A stretch of DNA of 64,000 nt from Acetobacteraceae bacterium (GCA_027487675.1 JAIYDD010000217.1:26616-90615), one strand, 5' to 3'. Counted from the first letter of the stretch, positions 42,767-51,807 are shown. Translations and numbers: made by a program. Notes: generated by a model from the letters alone, not told the origin.

Positions 42767-44304
42767 ACGTGATCCTGCCCCCTGGCCTTCCCCCCGGCCT
42801 GCCGCCCGCGCCGGTGCCGCTGATCCCGGACAGCGCGCCCTTCACCGCCGCGCAGCGCGCCTGGCTGAACGGCTTCCTTGCCGGGCTCTATGGCGGGGCG
42901 GCCGCCAATGCCTCCGCCGCGCCGCCGCCGCCCGCGGAGCCTGCCGAGGAGTTCCCCTGGCACGACCCGGCGCTGGAGCTGGAGGAACGGCTGCGGCTCG
43001 CCGAGGGCCGCCCGCTGTCGCGCCGGCTGATGGCGGCGATGGCGCAGCTGGATTGCGGCCAGTGCGGCTATCTCTGCCGCAGCTATGCCGAGGCGCTGGC
43101 GAGCGGCGCCGAAGCCTCCGCCGCGCTCTGCGTGCCAGGTGCCAAGGCGACGCAGAAGGCGATCAAGGCGCTGCTGGCGGAAGCCCCCGCCGCGGCGGCG
43201 CCCGCCGCGCCGAAGCCGGCCGCGCCGGCGGGCCGGCCGGTGCGCTTCCTGGCCGCGCATCGGCTGACCGGCGACGGCTCGGCCAAGGATGTGCGCCACG
43301 TGGTGCTCGACCTCGGCGACAGCGGGCTGGCCTATGAGCCCGGCGACAGCCTGGCCGTGGCCGCGCCGAACGACCCGGCGCTGGTCGAGGCGGTGCTCGG
43401 CGCGCTCGGCGCTGCCGGCGATGCGGCGCTGCGCGAGGAGCTGGCGCATCGGCGCGACATCGCGCGGCCGCTGGACCGCACGCTCGACCTGCTGGCGGGT
43501 GCCGCGCGCCACGCGCCGCATGCCGCGGCGCTGCGCGCACTGGCCGATGCCGAGGACGGCGCGGAACCGGCCGGGGCCGACCTGCTGGACCTGCTTCAGG
43601 CCTTTCCCTCCGCGCGGCCGCCGGTCGCGGACCTGGTTGCCTCGCTGCCCGCGCTGAAGCCGCGGCTCTATTCCATCGCCTCCTCGCCGCTCGCCTGCCC
43701 GGGGCGGGTCGAGCTCTGCGTCGGCGTGGTGCGGGCGGAACGCCGCGGGCGGGTGCGCGACGGCGTCGCATCCTGCCATCTGGGCTTCCGCGCGGAGGCG
43801 GCGGTGCCGCTGCTGGCGCAGGTGCAGGCCAGCCATTTCCGCCTGCCGGCCGATCCGGCGACGCCGGTCGTCATGATCGGGCCGGGCACCGGCATCGCGC
43901 CCTTCCGCGCCTTCCTCCAGCATCGCGAACGCCTCGGCGCCAGGGGCCGCGCCTGGCTGTTCTTCGGCGACCAGCGCAGCGCGACCGATTTCCTGTTCCG
44001 CGACGAGATCGAGGCCTGGCAGGCGAAGGGGGTCCTCGCGCGCCTCTCGCTGGCCTGGAGCCGCGACGGCGCGCGCAAGACCTATGTCCAGCACCGGATG
44101 GCGGAAGCCGCGCCCGATCTCTGGCGCTGGCTGCAGGATGGCGCGCATCTCTATGTCTGCGGCGATGCGTCGCGCATGGCCAGGGACGTCGATGCGGCGC
44201 TGCGCGCGGTGGCGCAATCCGAAGGCGGCCTGGGCGCGGACCAGGCGCGCGACTGGATCGTCGCCCTGGCGCGCCAGGGCCGCTACCAGCGGGACGTCTA
44301 TTGA
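42763..44304 (+). CDS. CysJ-like NADPH reductase with N-terminal Fe-S domain instead of flavodoxin
   Basis: A 513-residue reductase. After FTAAQRAWLNGFLAG and a Pro-rich linker, cysteines C98, C101, C105 and C123 (CGQCGYLC ... C) form a putative RnfB-type Fe-S site. The rest is the FAD/NADPH module of sulfite reductase alpha: RLYSIASSP for FAD, IGPGTGIAPFRAFLQHR and YVCGD for NADPH, and a C-terminal aromatic (VY). The flavodoxin domain of CysJ is missing. It overlaps nirA by four bases, so it most likely supplies NirA with electrons from NADPH. Annotation pipelines may call it sulfite reductase alpha. Confidence 0.85.
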   Translation: MNVILPPGLPPGLPPAPVPLIPDSAPFTAAQRAWLNGFLAGLYGGAAANASAAPPPPAEPAEEFPWHDPALELEERLRLAEGRPLSRRLMAAMAQLDCGQCGYLCRSYAEALASGAEASAALCVPGAKATQKAIKALLAEAPAAAAPAAPKPAAPAGRPVRFLAAHRLTGDGSAKDVRHVVLDLGDSGLAYEPGDSLAVAAPNDPALVEAVLGALGAAGDAALREELAHRRDIARPLDRTLDLLAGAARHAPHAAALRALADAEDGAEPAGADLLDLLQAFPSARPPVADLVASLPALKPRLYSIASSPLACPGRVELCVGVVRAERRGRVRDGVASCHLGFRAEAAVPLLAQVQASHFRLPADPATPVVMIGPGTGIAPFRAFLQHRERLGARGRAWLFFGDQRSATDFLFRDEIEAWQAKGVLARLSLAWSRDGARKTYVQHRMAEAAPDLWRWLQDGAHLYVCGDASRMARDVDAALRAVAQSEGGLGADQARDWIVALARQGRYQRDVY

Positions 44305-44361
44305 TGCCGGGCCGGTCCGCCGCCCGCGGCCGCGCCGCGCCACGCCGGGAGCGCGGCTGAG

Positions 44362-47004
44362 ATGGACGGCGCCTTCGCCCCCGCGCGCGCGACGCGCACC
44401 GCCTGCCCCTATTGCGGCGTCGGCTGCGGCGTGCTGGCGACGCCGGACGGGCGCGGCGGCGCGGCGATCGCGGGCGATCCCGACCACCCCGCCAATCTCG
44501 GCCGGCTGTGCAGCAAGGGCACGGCGCTCGGCGAGACGCTGTCGCTCGAGGACCGGCTGCTGCATCCGGAAGTGGGCGGCAGGCGCGCCGGCTGGGACGC
44601 CGCGCTGGATGCGGTGGCGGAGGGGTTTTCGCGCGCGCTGGCGCGGCACGGGCCGGAGGGTGTCGCGCTCTATGTCTCGGGCCAGCTGCTGACGGAGGAT
44701 TACTTCGCCGCCAACAAGCTCGCCAAGGCGGTGCTGGGCACGGCGAACATCGACAGCAACTCCCGCCTCTGCATGGCGAGCGCGGTGGCCGCGCATACCC
44801 GCGCCTTCGGCGAGGACGTGGTGCCGGGCCTCTACGAGGACCTGGAGCTGGCGGACACGCTGGTGCTGGTCGGCTCGAACCTCGCCTGGTGCCATCCGGT
44901 GCTGTTCCAGCGCGTGATGGCGGCGAAGGCGGCGCGACCGGGGATGCGCATCATCGTCGTCGATCCGCGCCGCACCGCGACCTGCGAAGGTGCCGACCTG
45001 CACCTGCCGCTGGCGCCGGGGTCCGACGTCGCGCTGTTCGCGGCGCTGCTGGTGCACCTGGCGGATGCGGGGCTGGCGGATGCCGCGTGGCTCGACGCGC
45101 ATGCCGAAGGGGCGGCGGCGGCGCTGGCCGCGGCGCGGCAGGTGGCACCCCAGGCCGCCGCGCTGACCGGGCTCGATCCCGCGCTGATCGGGGCATTCTG
45201 CGAAGCCTGGGCGGCCAGCCCGCGCACCACGACGCTGTGGAGCCAGGGCGTCAACCAATCCAGCGCCGGCACCGACAAGGCGAATGCGATCATCAACTGC
45301 CACCTGCTGACCGGCCGCATCGGCCGGCCGGGCGCCGGGCCGTTCAGCGTGACCGGCCAGCCCAACGCGATGGGCGGGCGCGAGACGGGATCGCTCGCCA
45401 CCATGCTGGCCGGGCATCTGCGCTTCGACGTGCCGGCCGAGCACGCGGCGCTGGCGGCATTCTGGGATGCGCCGCACCTGGCCCGCGCGCCGGGGCTGAA
45501 GGCGACGCAGATCTTCGCGGCGCTCGGCCAGCGGCGGATCGGCGCGCTCTGGGTGATGGCGACCAACCCCGCCGTGTCGCTGCCGGACGGCGCGGCGGTG
45601 CGCGAGGCGCTGGCGCGCGCGCCCTTCCTGGTGGTGTCCGAGGTGACGCGGCGGTCCGACACGGCGGGCTTCGCGCATGTGCGGCTGCCCGCGCTGGCCT
45701 GGGGCGAGAAGTCGGGGACGGTGACGAACAGCGAGCGCGTCATCAGCCGCCAGCGCGGCTTCCTGCCCTGGCCGGGCGAGGCGCGGCCCGAATGGTGGAT
45801 CGTGGCGCAGGTCGCCGCACGGCTGGGCGCCGGGGCAGGCTTCGGCTGGGACGGGCCGGCGGCGATCTTCCGCGAGCATGCGGCGGTGACGGGGCTGGCG
45901 CGGCCGGCGCAGCGCGCCTTCGACATCTCGGGCCTCGCCGGTATCGACGATGCCGCCTACGACGCGCTGGCGCCGACGCGCTGGCCGGTGCCGGCGGCGG
46001 GGCCGGCGCCGTCGCGCTTCTTCGCCGAGGGCGGCACGCTGGCGCCGCGCGCGCGGCTGGTGCCGACGCCCTTCCGCGCGCCGGCCGAGGATGTCTCGGC
46101 CGATTTCCCGCTGCGGCTGCTGACCGGGCGGCTGCGCGACCAGTGGCACACCATGACGCGCACCGGCGCGGTGCCGCGGCTGATGGCGCACGGCCCGGAG
46201 CCCACGCTGACGCTGCACCCCGCGGACGCGGCGGGGCTGGCGGCGGGCGGGCTGGTGGAGGCGCGGTCGGCGCGCGGCCGCGCGGTGTTCCGGCTCGCGC
46301 TGGATGCCGGGCAGCGGCGCGGCACCGCCTTCGCGCCGATGCACTGGACGGCGCAGCTGGCGCCGGAAGCGCGGGTCAACACGCTGGTCGCGCCGCATGC
46401 CGATCCCGTCAGCTTCCAGCCGGAACTGAAGAACGCCGCGATCCGCCTCGCGCCCTTCGCGGCTTCCTGGCACGCCTTCCTGCTGGCGCCGTCGCGGCAG
46501 GCGGCGGGGATCGCTGAATACTGCGCGGCGATCCCGCTGGAGGGCGGCGCCTGGCGGCACGAGCTGGCCGGCGGCGGCGACCCGGCCGAGGCCTTCGCGC
46601 GGCTGCGCGGGCTGCTCGACGCGCCGGGCACGGCCTGGGCGGTGCTCGAGGATCCGGGCGCCGGGCTGCACCGCGCCGCGGCGCTGCGCGGCGGGCGCCT
46701 GGCGGGGGCGGTGCTGCTGGGGCCGGATGCGGCGCTACCGCCGCGCGGCTGGCTCTCGGCGCTGATGGCGGGCGACGCGAAGCTGGCGGCGGCGGACCGC
46801 GCGGCGCTGCTGGCGGGGCGGCGCGCGGACGGGCCGGCGCCCTCGCCGCTGGTCTGCGCCTGCCATGGCGTGACGGCCTCCGCCATCCTGGGCTGCGGCG
46901 GGCGCGACGTGGCGGCGGTGGGCGCGGCGACGGCGGCGGGGACGGGCTGCGGGTCCTGCCGGCCGGAGATCGCGGCGCTGCTGGCGGCGGCGCCGGCGGC
47001 ATGA
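44362..47004 (+). CDS. nasA: Assimilatory nitrate reductase, catalytic subunit
   Basis: An 880-residue molybdopterin oxidoreductase. The N-terminal 4Fe-4S cysteines are C15, C18, C22 and C50 (CPYCGVGC ... C). Mo-bis-MGD domain segments include SRLCMASAVAAHTRAFG and GVNQSSAGTDKANAIINCHLLTGRIGRPGAGPFS. A C-terminal BFD-like 2Fe-2S domain is CACHGV ... CGSC. This matches NasA, which reduces nitrate to nitrite in the cytoplasm. The C-terminal cluster is where a NasB-like reductase would dock. ATG 44362 is 57 bp after the reductase gene; its stop overlaps cysG by four bases. Confidence 0.92.
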   Translation: MDGAFAPARATRTACPYCGVGCGVLATPDGRGGAAIAGDPDHPANLGRLCSKGTALGETLSLEDRLLHPEVGGRRAGWDAALDAVAEGFSRALARHGPEGVALYVSGQLLTEDYFAANKLAKAVLGTANIDSNSRLCMASAVAAHTRAFGEDVVPGLYEDLELADTLVLVGSNLAWCHPVLFQRVMAAKAARPGMRIIVVDPRRTATCEGADLHLPLAPGSDVALFAALLVHLADAGLADAAWLDAHAEGAAAALAAARQVAPQAAALTGLDPALIGAFCEAWAASPRTTTLWSQGVNQSSAGTDKANAIINCHLLTGRIGRPGAGPFSVTGQPNAMGGRETGSLATMLAGHLRFDVPAEHAALAAFWDAPHLARAPGLKATQIFAALGQRRIGALWVMATNPAVSLPDGAAVREALARAPFLVVSEVTRRSDTAGFAHVRLPALAWGEKSGTVTNSERVISRQRGFLPWPGEARPEWWIVAQVAARLGAGAGFGWDGPAAIFREHAAVTGLARPAQRAFDISGLAGIDDAAYDALAPTRWPVPAAGPAPSRFFAEGGTLAPRARLVPTPFRAPAEDVSADFPLRLLTGRLRDQWHTMTRTGAVPRLMAHGPEPTLTLHPADAAGLAAGGLVEARSARGRAVFRLALDAGQRRGTAFAPMHWTAQLAPEARVNTLVAPHADPVSFQPELKNAAIRLAPFAASWHAFLLAPSRQAAGIAEYCAAIPLEGGAWRHELAGGGDPAEAFARLRGLLDAPGTAWAVLEDPGAGLHRAAALRGGRLAGAVLLGPDAALPPRGWLSALMAGDAKLAAADRAALLAGRRADGPAPSPLVCACHGVTASAILGCGGRDVAAVGAATAAGTGCGSCRPEIAALLAAAPAA

Positions 47005-48389
47005 GGCATTTCCCGGCCTTCCTGGACCTGGCGGGGCGCACCGCGCTGCTGCTGGGCGAGGGCGAGGCGATCGAGCGCAAGGCGCAGCCGCTGGCGCGCG
47101 CCGGCGCGGCGCTGCGCCGCGCGACGCGCTTCGATCCGGCGCTGCTGGACGGCGTCGCGCTGGCGATCGGCGCGGATGCGGCCGAGGACGAATTGCGCGC
47201 GCTGTCGGCCGCGGCGCAGGCGCGCGGCATCCCGGTGAACATCGTGGACCGCGCGGAGCTGTGTTCCTTCATCATGCCGGCGATCGTGGACCGCGACCCG
47301 ATCACCGTCGCGATCTCCACCGGCGGGGCGGCGCCGACGCTGGCGCGCATGGTGCGCCAGAAGATCGAGGCGGCGCTGCCGCCGCGGCTCGGCGCGCTGG
47401 CGGCGCTGGCCGGGCGGTTCCAGGCGCGGCTGCGCGCGGCGCTGCCCGATGTCGCGGCGCGGCGGCGCTTCCTGGACGGCGTGCTGGCCGGGCGGCCGGC
47501 GGAGCTGGCGCTGGCCGGGCGGGCGGCGGAGGCCGAAGCGGCCTTCGCGCAGGCGCTGGAAGGCGCGCCGGCGGCGCCGGTCGGCACGGTGTTCCTGGTG
47601 GGCGCGGGGCCGGGTGCCGCGGACCTGCTGACGCTGCGCGCGCTGCGGCTGCTGGGCGAGGCGGATGTGATCGTGCATGACCGCCTGGTCTCGGGTGCCG
47701 TGCTGGACATGGCGCGGCGCGACGCGGCGCGGATCTTCGTCGGCAAGGAACGCGCGAACCATTGCCTGCCGCAGGCGGAGATCAACGCGCTGCTGGTGCG
47801 CCTGGCGCGGGAGGGGCGGCGGGTGGTGCGGCTGAAGGGCGGCGATCCCTTCGTCTTCGGCCGCGGCGGGGAGGAGGCGCAGGCGCTGGCCGAGGCCGGC
47901 ATCCCGCACGAGGTGGTGCCCGGCGTGACCGCGGCGCTGGCCTGCGCGGCGGAAACCGGCATCCCGCTGACGCATCGCGAGGTGGCGCGCAGCGTGACCT
48001 TCGCGACCGGGCACACGCGGGACGGGCGGCTCGACCTTGATTTCGCGGCGCTGGCGCGGCCGGGGCAGACGCTGGCGGTCTACATGGGCGTCGCCACGAT
48101 CGGCGCGCTGCGCGACGGGCTGGTCGCGGCGGGGCGCGATCCCGCGACGCCGGCCGCGATCGTGGAGAATGGCGGCACCGGAGAGGCGCGGCGGCTGGAC
48201 GGCACGCTGGGCTCGCTCGGCCTGGTGGCGAAGGGCGTGCGCGCCGGGGTGCCGGCGCTGGTGCTGGTGGGCGAGGTGGTCGGCCGGCGCCCCCCGACGG
48301 CGCCGGCGGAGGCAGGGCTCGCGCCGCGCCCGGCTTCCGCCGGCCGGCAGGAGCCGGTGCTGGCCGGCCAGGGCTCCGGCCGGGCCTAG
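47001..48389 (+). CDS. cysG: Siroheme synthase
   Basis: A 462-residue trifunctional CysG. The N-terminal precorrin-2 dehydrogenase/ferrochelatase begins FPAFLDLAGRTALLLGEGEAIERK and includes the ISTGGAAPTLARMVRQKIE segment; the C-terminal uroporphyrinogen III methyltransferase starts VFLVGAGPGAADLLTLRALRLL and holds VVRLKGGDPFVFGRGGEEA. It makes siroheme for NirA. It is the last gene of the nitrate operon and is followed at once by a long hairpin. Confidence 0.94.
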   Translation: MRHFPAFLDLAGRTALLLGEGEAIERKAQPLARAGAALRRATRFDPALLDGVALAIGADAAEDELRALSAAAQARGIPVNIVDRAELCSFIMPAIVDRDPITVAISTGGAAPTLARMVRQKIEAALPPRLGALAALAGRFQARLRAALPDVAARRRFLDGVLAGRPAELALAGRAAEAEAAFAQALEGAPAAPVGTVFLVGAGPGAADLLTLRALRLLGEADVIVHDRLVSGAVLDMARRDAARIFVGKERANHCLPQAEINALLVRLAREGRRVVRLKGGDPFVFGRGGEEAQALAEAGIPHEVVPGVTAALACAAETGIPLTHREVARSVTFATGHTRDGRLDLDFAALARPGQTLAVYMGVATIGALRDGLVAAGRDPATPAAIVENGGTGEARRLDGTLGSLGLVAKGVRAGVPALVLVGEVVGRRPPTAPAEAGLAPRPASAGRQEPVLAGQGSGRA

Positions 48390-48437
48390 CCGCGTGATCG
48401 CCGAAGGGCGGAACGCCCGAAGGCGTGAGTCACGCGG
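48390..48437. terminator. Long interrupted hairpin directly after cysG
   Basis: Nested arms: CCGCGTGA (48390-48397) with TCACGCGG (48430-48437), CGCC (48399-48402) with GGCG (48422-48425), and GGGCG (48406-48410) with CGCCC (48414-48418) around a GAA loop. It begins on the base after the cysG stop and probably ends the nitrate operon. GAA triplets separate the stems. Confidence 0.6.
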
Positions 48438-48733
48438 CAAAACAATGGGCTCGACCATGATCGGCGATCCACTCCGCGCCGATCATGGTCGAGCCGCGCG
48501 ATGGGCGAAGCGCGCCGCGGCACTGGCGACGCATGCGTCAAGGCATGGGAAATCGGGCGGATCGCGGCCGCGTCGGCTGCGTCCCGTCGAATCCCGGCGG
48601 CGCGCGGGGCTTGCGCGGCCTGCTTCCGCATCCGACAATGCATGCGCAGACCATGCCCGGTCCGCCCCCCAGCGCGACAGGAGCGCGCGCCGCCATGGCC
48701 CCGCCCGCGCATCCCCGGCCGACCCCGACGCTG
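48438..48733. other. 296-bp gap between nitrate locus and gntR
   Basis: The left part holds the 19-bp inverted repeat of the next entry. The remainder to the gntR ATG shows no recognisable gene. The frame is open upstream to 48485, but the start at 48734 fits the family better. Confidence 0.45.
48448..48495. repeat. Perfect 19-bp inverted repeat
   Basis: Arms GGCTCGACCATGATCGGCG (48448-48466) and its exact complement (48477-48495) flank a ten-base spacer. It lies 10 bp after the terminator hairpin and about 240 bp before gntR. It has less GC in its centre than the REP elements and no T-run, so it may be an operator or a second terminator. Confidence 0.6.
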
Positions 48734-49423
48734 ATGTCGGCCGCGCCCCAGACCGGCCGCGCGCGACCGGCCACCGCGGCCGAAGCCGCCCATGCCCGGC
48801 TGAAGGCGATGATCCTCGACAACCTCCTCCCCCCCGGCGCCCAGCGCCTGGAGGCGGAGCTGGCGCTGGAACTCGGCATGTCCCGCACCCCGGTGCGGGA
48901 GGCGATGCTGCGCCTGGCGCAGGACGGGCTGGTGGCCGTCACGCCGCGCCACGGGATGCGCGTGCTGCCGCTGTCGCTGGCCGACATCCGCGACATCTAC
49001 GAGGTGCTGACGAGCCTGGAGCCCGCCGCCGCCGAGGCGCTGGCGCGCCGCCGCCTGCCCGACGGGCAGCTCCGCCCCCTGCATCGCGCCTGCGACGACA
49101 TGGCGGCGGCCGTCGCCGCGGGCGACCGCGCCGCCTGGGCCCGCGCCGACGAGGCGTTCCACCGCGGCCTGGTGGCGCTGTGCGGCAACCGGCGCCTCGC
49201 GGGGATGGTCATGCAGGTCTGGGACCAGTCGCACCGCGTGCGCATGGTGACGCTCAACCTCCGCCCCCTGCCGGAGGCGAGCACCGCCGAGCACCGCGCC
49301 ATCATGACCGCGATCGCCGCCGGCGACGGCGACGGGGCGCGCGAGCTCTACCGCATCCATCGCCGCCGCGGCGGGGTGGAGCTGATCTCCCTGGTGGAAC
49401 GGAGTGGCCTCGCATGGCTCTAG
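48734..49423 (+). CDS. GntR-family regulator (FCD subfamily), regulator 1
   Basis: A 229-residue regulator. The winged helix-turn-helix segment is AHARLKAMILDNLLPPG with SRTPVREAMLRLAQDGLV, and the C-terminal FCD effector domain has the His/Asp metal-type pattern with DEAFHRGLVALCGN. FCD regulators respond to organic acids. ATG 48734 gives the usual length. Its stop overlaps the start of the dehydrogenase gene at 49414 by ten bases, so it probably controls and is co-transcribed with that gene. Confidence 0.83.
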   Translation: MSAAPQTGRARPATAAEAAHARLKAMILDNLLPPGAQRLEAELALELGMSRTPVREAMLRLAQDGLVAVTPRHGMRVLPLSLADIRDIYEVLTSLEPAAAEALARRRLPDGQLRPLHRACDDMAAAVAAGDRAAWARADEAFHRGLVALCGNRRLAGMVMQVWDQSHRVRMVTLNLRPLPEASTAEHRAIMTAIAAGDGDGARELYRIHRRRGGVELISLVERSGLAWL

Positions 49424-50505
49424 GCAGCAACAGCGTCCATGTCGCGGCGATGCCGGGCGACGGCATCGGCGCGGAGGTGACCGGGGCGACGCTGGAGGTG
49501 CTCGGCCGGCTCGCGCGCCGGCACGGGCTCGGCCTCTCGACCGAGACGCTGCAGGCCGGCGCCTTCGTCTACCGGGAGACCGGCACGGCGATGAGCGAGG
49601 AGGTCTTCGCCCGCGCCAGGGCCGCGGACGCCATCCTGCTGGGCGCCATGGGCTGGCCCGGCATCCGCCACCCGGACGGGACGGAGGTCGCGCCGCAGCT
49701 CGAGCTGCGCTTCCGGCTCGGGCTCTACGCCGGCGTCCGGCCGATCCGCGCCATCCCCGGCGTGCCGCTGGCGCTGGCCGATCCGCGCGCGCGGGGGATC
49801 GACCTGGTCATCCTGCGCGAGAGCACCGAGGGCCTGTTCCACGCGCGCGGCCGCGGCGAGGTGATCGAGGACCGCGAGGCGCGCGACACGATGGTGATCA
49901 CCCGCGCGACGACGGAGCGCCTGTCGCGCTTCGCCTTCCGCCTGGCCGGGCGCCGCGCGGCGCGGCTCGGCCGGCCGCAGAAGGTCACGCTGGTCGACAA
50001 GTCCAACGTCTTCACCTCCATGGCCTTCATGCGGAAGGTGTTCCGCGAGGTGGCGCAGGACTTCCCCGACGTCCCGGCCGGGGAGCACTACATCGACGCG
50101 ATGGCGCTCGACCTGGTGCGCCGGCCCTGGGACTTCGACGTGCTGCCGATGGAGAACATGTTCGGCGACATCCTGTCGGACCTGGGCGCCGGGCTGATCG
50201 GCGGGATGGGCTACGCGCCCTCGGCCGACATCGGCGACACGCATGCGGTGTTCCAGCCGAGCCACGGCACGGGCCCGGACATCGCCGGCAAGGGCGTCGC
50301 CAACCCGACGGCGATGATCCTCTCGGCGGCGATGATGCTGGACTGGCTCGGCAGCCGCGGCGCGGGGCAGGCCTGGACGGATGCCGCGACGGAGCTCGAG
50401 GCCGCGGTGGACGGCGCCTTCGCCGCGGGCCTGCGCAGCGCGGAGTTCGGCGGCGTCGGCACGCGCGCGGTGGCGGAGGCGATCGCGGCGCGGATCCCGG
50501 CATGA
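49414..50505 (+). CDS. Isocitrate/isopropylmalate dehydrogenase family (tartrate or D-malate dehydrogenase-like)
   Basis: A 363-residue beta-decarboxylating dehydrogenase. Hallmarks are AAMPGDGIGAEV at the N-terminus, ILRESTEGLFHARG with the Arg-Glu-Ser substrate loop, VDKSNVFTSMAF, NMFGDILSDLGAGLIGG with the metal Asp pair, and HGTGPDIAGKGVANP for NAD. The group includes leucine-pathway LeuB, TtuC tartrate dehydrogenase and DmlA. The neighbouring GntR regulator and enolase-superfamily genes favour a catabolic hydroxyacid role over leucine synthesis, where leuB normally sits beside leuC/D. Confidence 0.83.
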   Translation: MALGSNSVHVAAMPGDGIGAEVTGATLEVLGRLARRHGLGLSTETLQAGAFVYRETGTAMSEEVFARARAADAILLGAMGWPGIRHPDGTEVAPQLELRFRLGLYAGVRPIRAIPGVPLALADPRARGIDLVILRESTEGLFHARGRGEVIEDREARDTMVITRATTERLSRFAFRLAGRRAARLGRPQKVTLVDKSNVFTSMAFMRKVFREVAQDFPDVPAGEHYIDAMALDLVRRPWDFDVLPMENMFGDILSDLGAGLIGGMGYAPSADIGDTHAVFQPSHGTGPDIAGKGVANPTAMILSAAMMLDWLGSRGAGQAWTDAATELEAAVDGAFAAGLRSAEFGGVGTRAVAEAIAARIPA

Positions 50506-50548
50506 GGCGCGCCGGCCGGCGGCGCGGCGACGCCGCCGCGGGCGGGCA

Positions 50549-51721
50549 TCAGGCGCCGGCCGCGCCGAGCAGCTCGCAGCGCGCCAGGTAGTCCGGCCGC
50601 AGCTCCACGCCGAGGCCCGGGCGCGTCGGCAGCGGCAGGTGGCCGTCCACGATGGCGTGCTCGAACGGCGCGTCCACCATGTCGAGGCGGTCGTCCTCCG
50701 GCCAGGCCGGGAAGATCTCCTGGATGAGGAGGTTGGGCGTCGCGAAGGCGAGGTTCACGCAGGCCGCGGTGGCGACCGGCCCGCCGCAATTGTGCGGCTG
50801 GAGGTAGACGCCATGCGCCGCCGCCAGCGCGGCGATCTGCCCGACCCCGGTGAAGCCGCCGGCGATGCCCATGTCGGGCTGCGCGAGGGCGAAGGCCCGC
50901 GCCTCGAAATGCCGGCGGAAGTCGCCGAGCGTGGACAGCCGCTCGCCGCCCGCGATGGCGATGCCGGTCTGCAGCCCGACCTCGCGCGCCGCGGTCGCGT
51001 CCTCGGCATCGGCGACCTCCTCCATGCAGAAGGGGCGGGCGTGCGCGACGCGGCGGCCGAAGCGGATCGAATCCATCGGCCACATGTTGCCGTGCAGCTC
51101 CAGGATGATGTCCATGGCCGGCCCGACGGCCTCGCGCACCGCGTCGACGCGCGCCACCGCCAGGTCCTCGTGCCAGCGCTCGATGTGGCGGCTCACGTGG
51201 TGGGACCGGCCTTCGGCATCGAGCTTCATGGGATCAAACTTCAGCGCGGTGAAGCCGCGCGCCTGCACCGCCCGCGCGGCGCGCGCATAGGCGTCCGGCG
51301 GGCCGAGGCCGCGGTACCAGCCATTGCAGTAGAGGCGCAGCCGGTCGCGGCAGGCGCCGCCGAGCAGGACGTGCACGGGCTGGCCGAGCGCCTTGCCCTT
51401 GATGTCCCACAGCGCCTCGTCGATCGCGCTGATCGCGGCGCCCAGGATGGGGCCGGGGACGTGGCCCCAGAAGGTGTCGCGGCGCAGCTCGTCCTGGATC
51501 TGCCCGGTGCGGAAGGGATCGCGGCCGAGAAGGCGGGTGCGGGCGAGTTCCAGCAGGATCTCCGCCGCGCCGCGCCCGCCGGCGCCATAGGCGAGCCCGA
51601 TCTCGCCGGCGCCGCGCAGGCCGTCGTCGGTGATCACCTCGACGGGCAGGACGGCATGGGCGGCGCCTTCGCGCATGGCGCCGAAGCGCGTGCGGTGGAC
51701 GCGGACGGCGGCGACCTTCAT
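50549..51721 (-). CDS. Mandelate racemase/muconate lactonising enzyme family (sugar-acid dehydratase-like), member 1
   Basis: A 390-residue enolase-superfamily protein. The N-terminal capping domain is followed by the barrel: LKFDP (base on strand 2), DIILELHGN, MEEVADAE and AGGERL segments supply acids to bind Mg2+, and YLQPHNCGG carries a conserved His. This pattern fits acid-sugar dehydratases such as galactonate or related dehydratases. It is divergent from the GntR gene at 51808. The substrate is not determined. Confidence 0.83.
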   Translation of the reverse strand: MKVAAVRVHRTRFGAMREGAAHAVLPVEVITDDGLRGAGEIGLAYGAGGRGAAEILLELARTRLLGRDPFRTGQIQDELRRDTFWGHVPGPILGAAISAIDEALWDIKGKALGQPVHVLLGGACRDRLRLYCNGWYRGLGPPDAYARAARAVQARGFTALKFDPMKLDAEGRSHHVSRHIERWHEDLAVARVDAVREAVGPAMDIILELHGNMWPMDSIRFGRRVAHARPFCMEEVADAEDATAAREVGLQTGIAIAGGERLSTLGDFRRHFEARAFALAQPDMGIAGGFTGVGQIAALAAAHGVYLQPHNCGGPVATAACVNLAFATPNLLIQEIFPAWPEDDRLDMVDAPFEHAIVDGHLPLPTRPGLGVELRPDYLARCELLGAAGA

Positions 51722-51736
51722 GGCGCGGTCCTCGAT

Positions 51737-51744
51737 TTGATCAA
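51737..51744. promoter_or_regulatory. TTGATCAA palindrome in the divergent gap
   Basis: An eight-base palindrome lies in the 86-bp divergent gap between dehydratase 1 and gntR 2, 16 bp from the dehydratase start. Its place suggests an operator for the GntR regulator, but an 8-mer alone is weak evidence. Confidence 0.35.
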
Positions 51745-51807
51745 GGCGACAGACGCATGTTGACGCGCCCGCCGGACCCTGTCCATCCTGCCCGCCAGGA
51801 AGCCGAG

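Noticed and set aside
42553..46671. A 1372-codon open frame on the minus strand across the nitrate locus
   Set aside because: It is antisense to nirA, the reductase and nasA, is dominated by Arg, Gln, His and Gly as expected of a GC-rich shadow frame, and has no domain.
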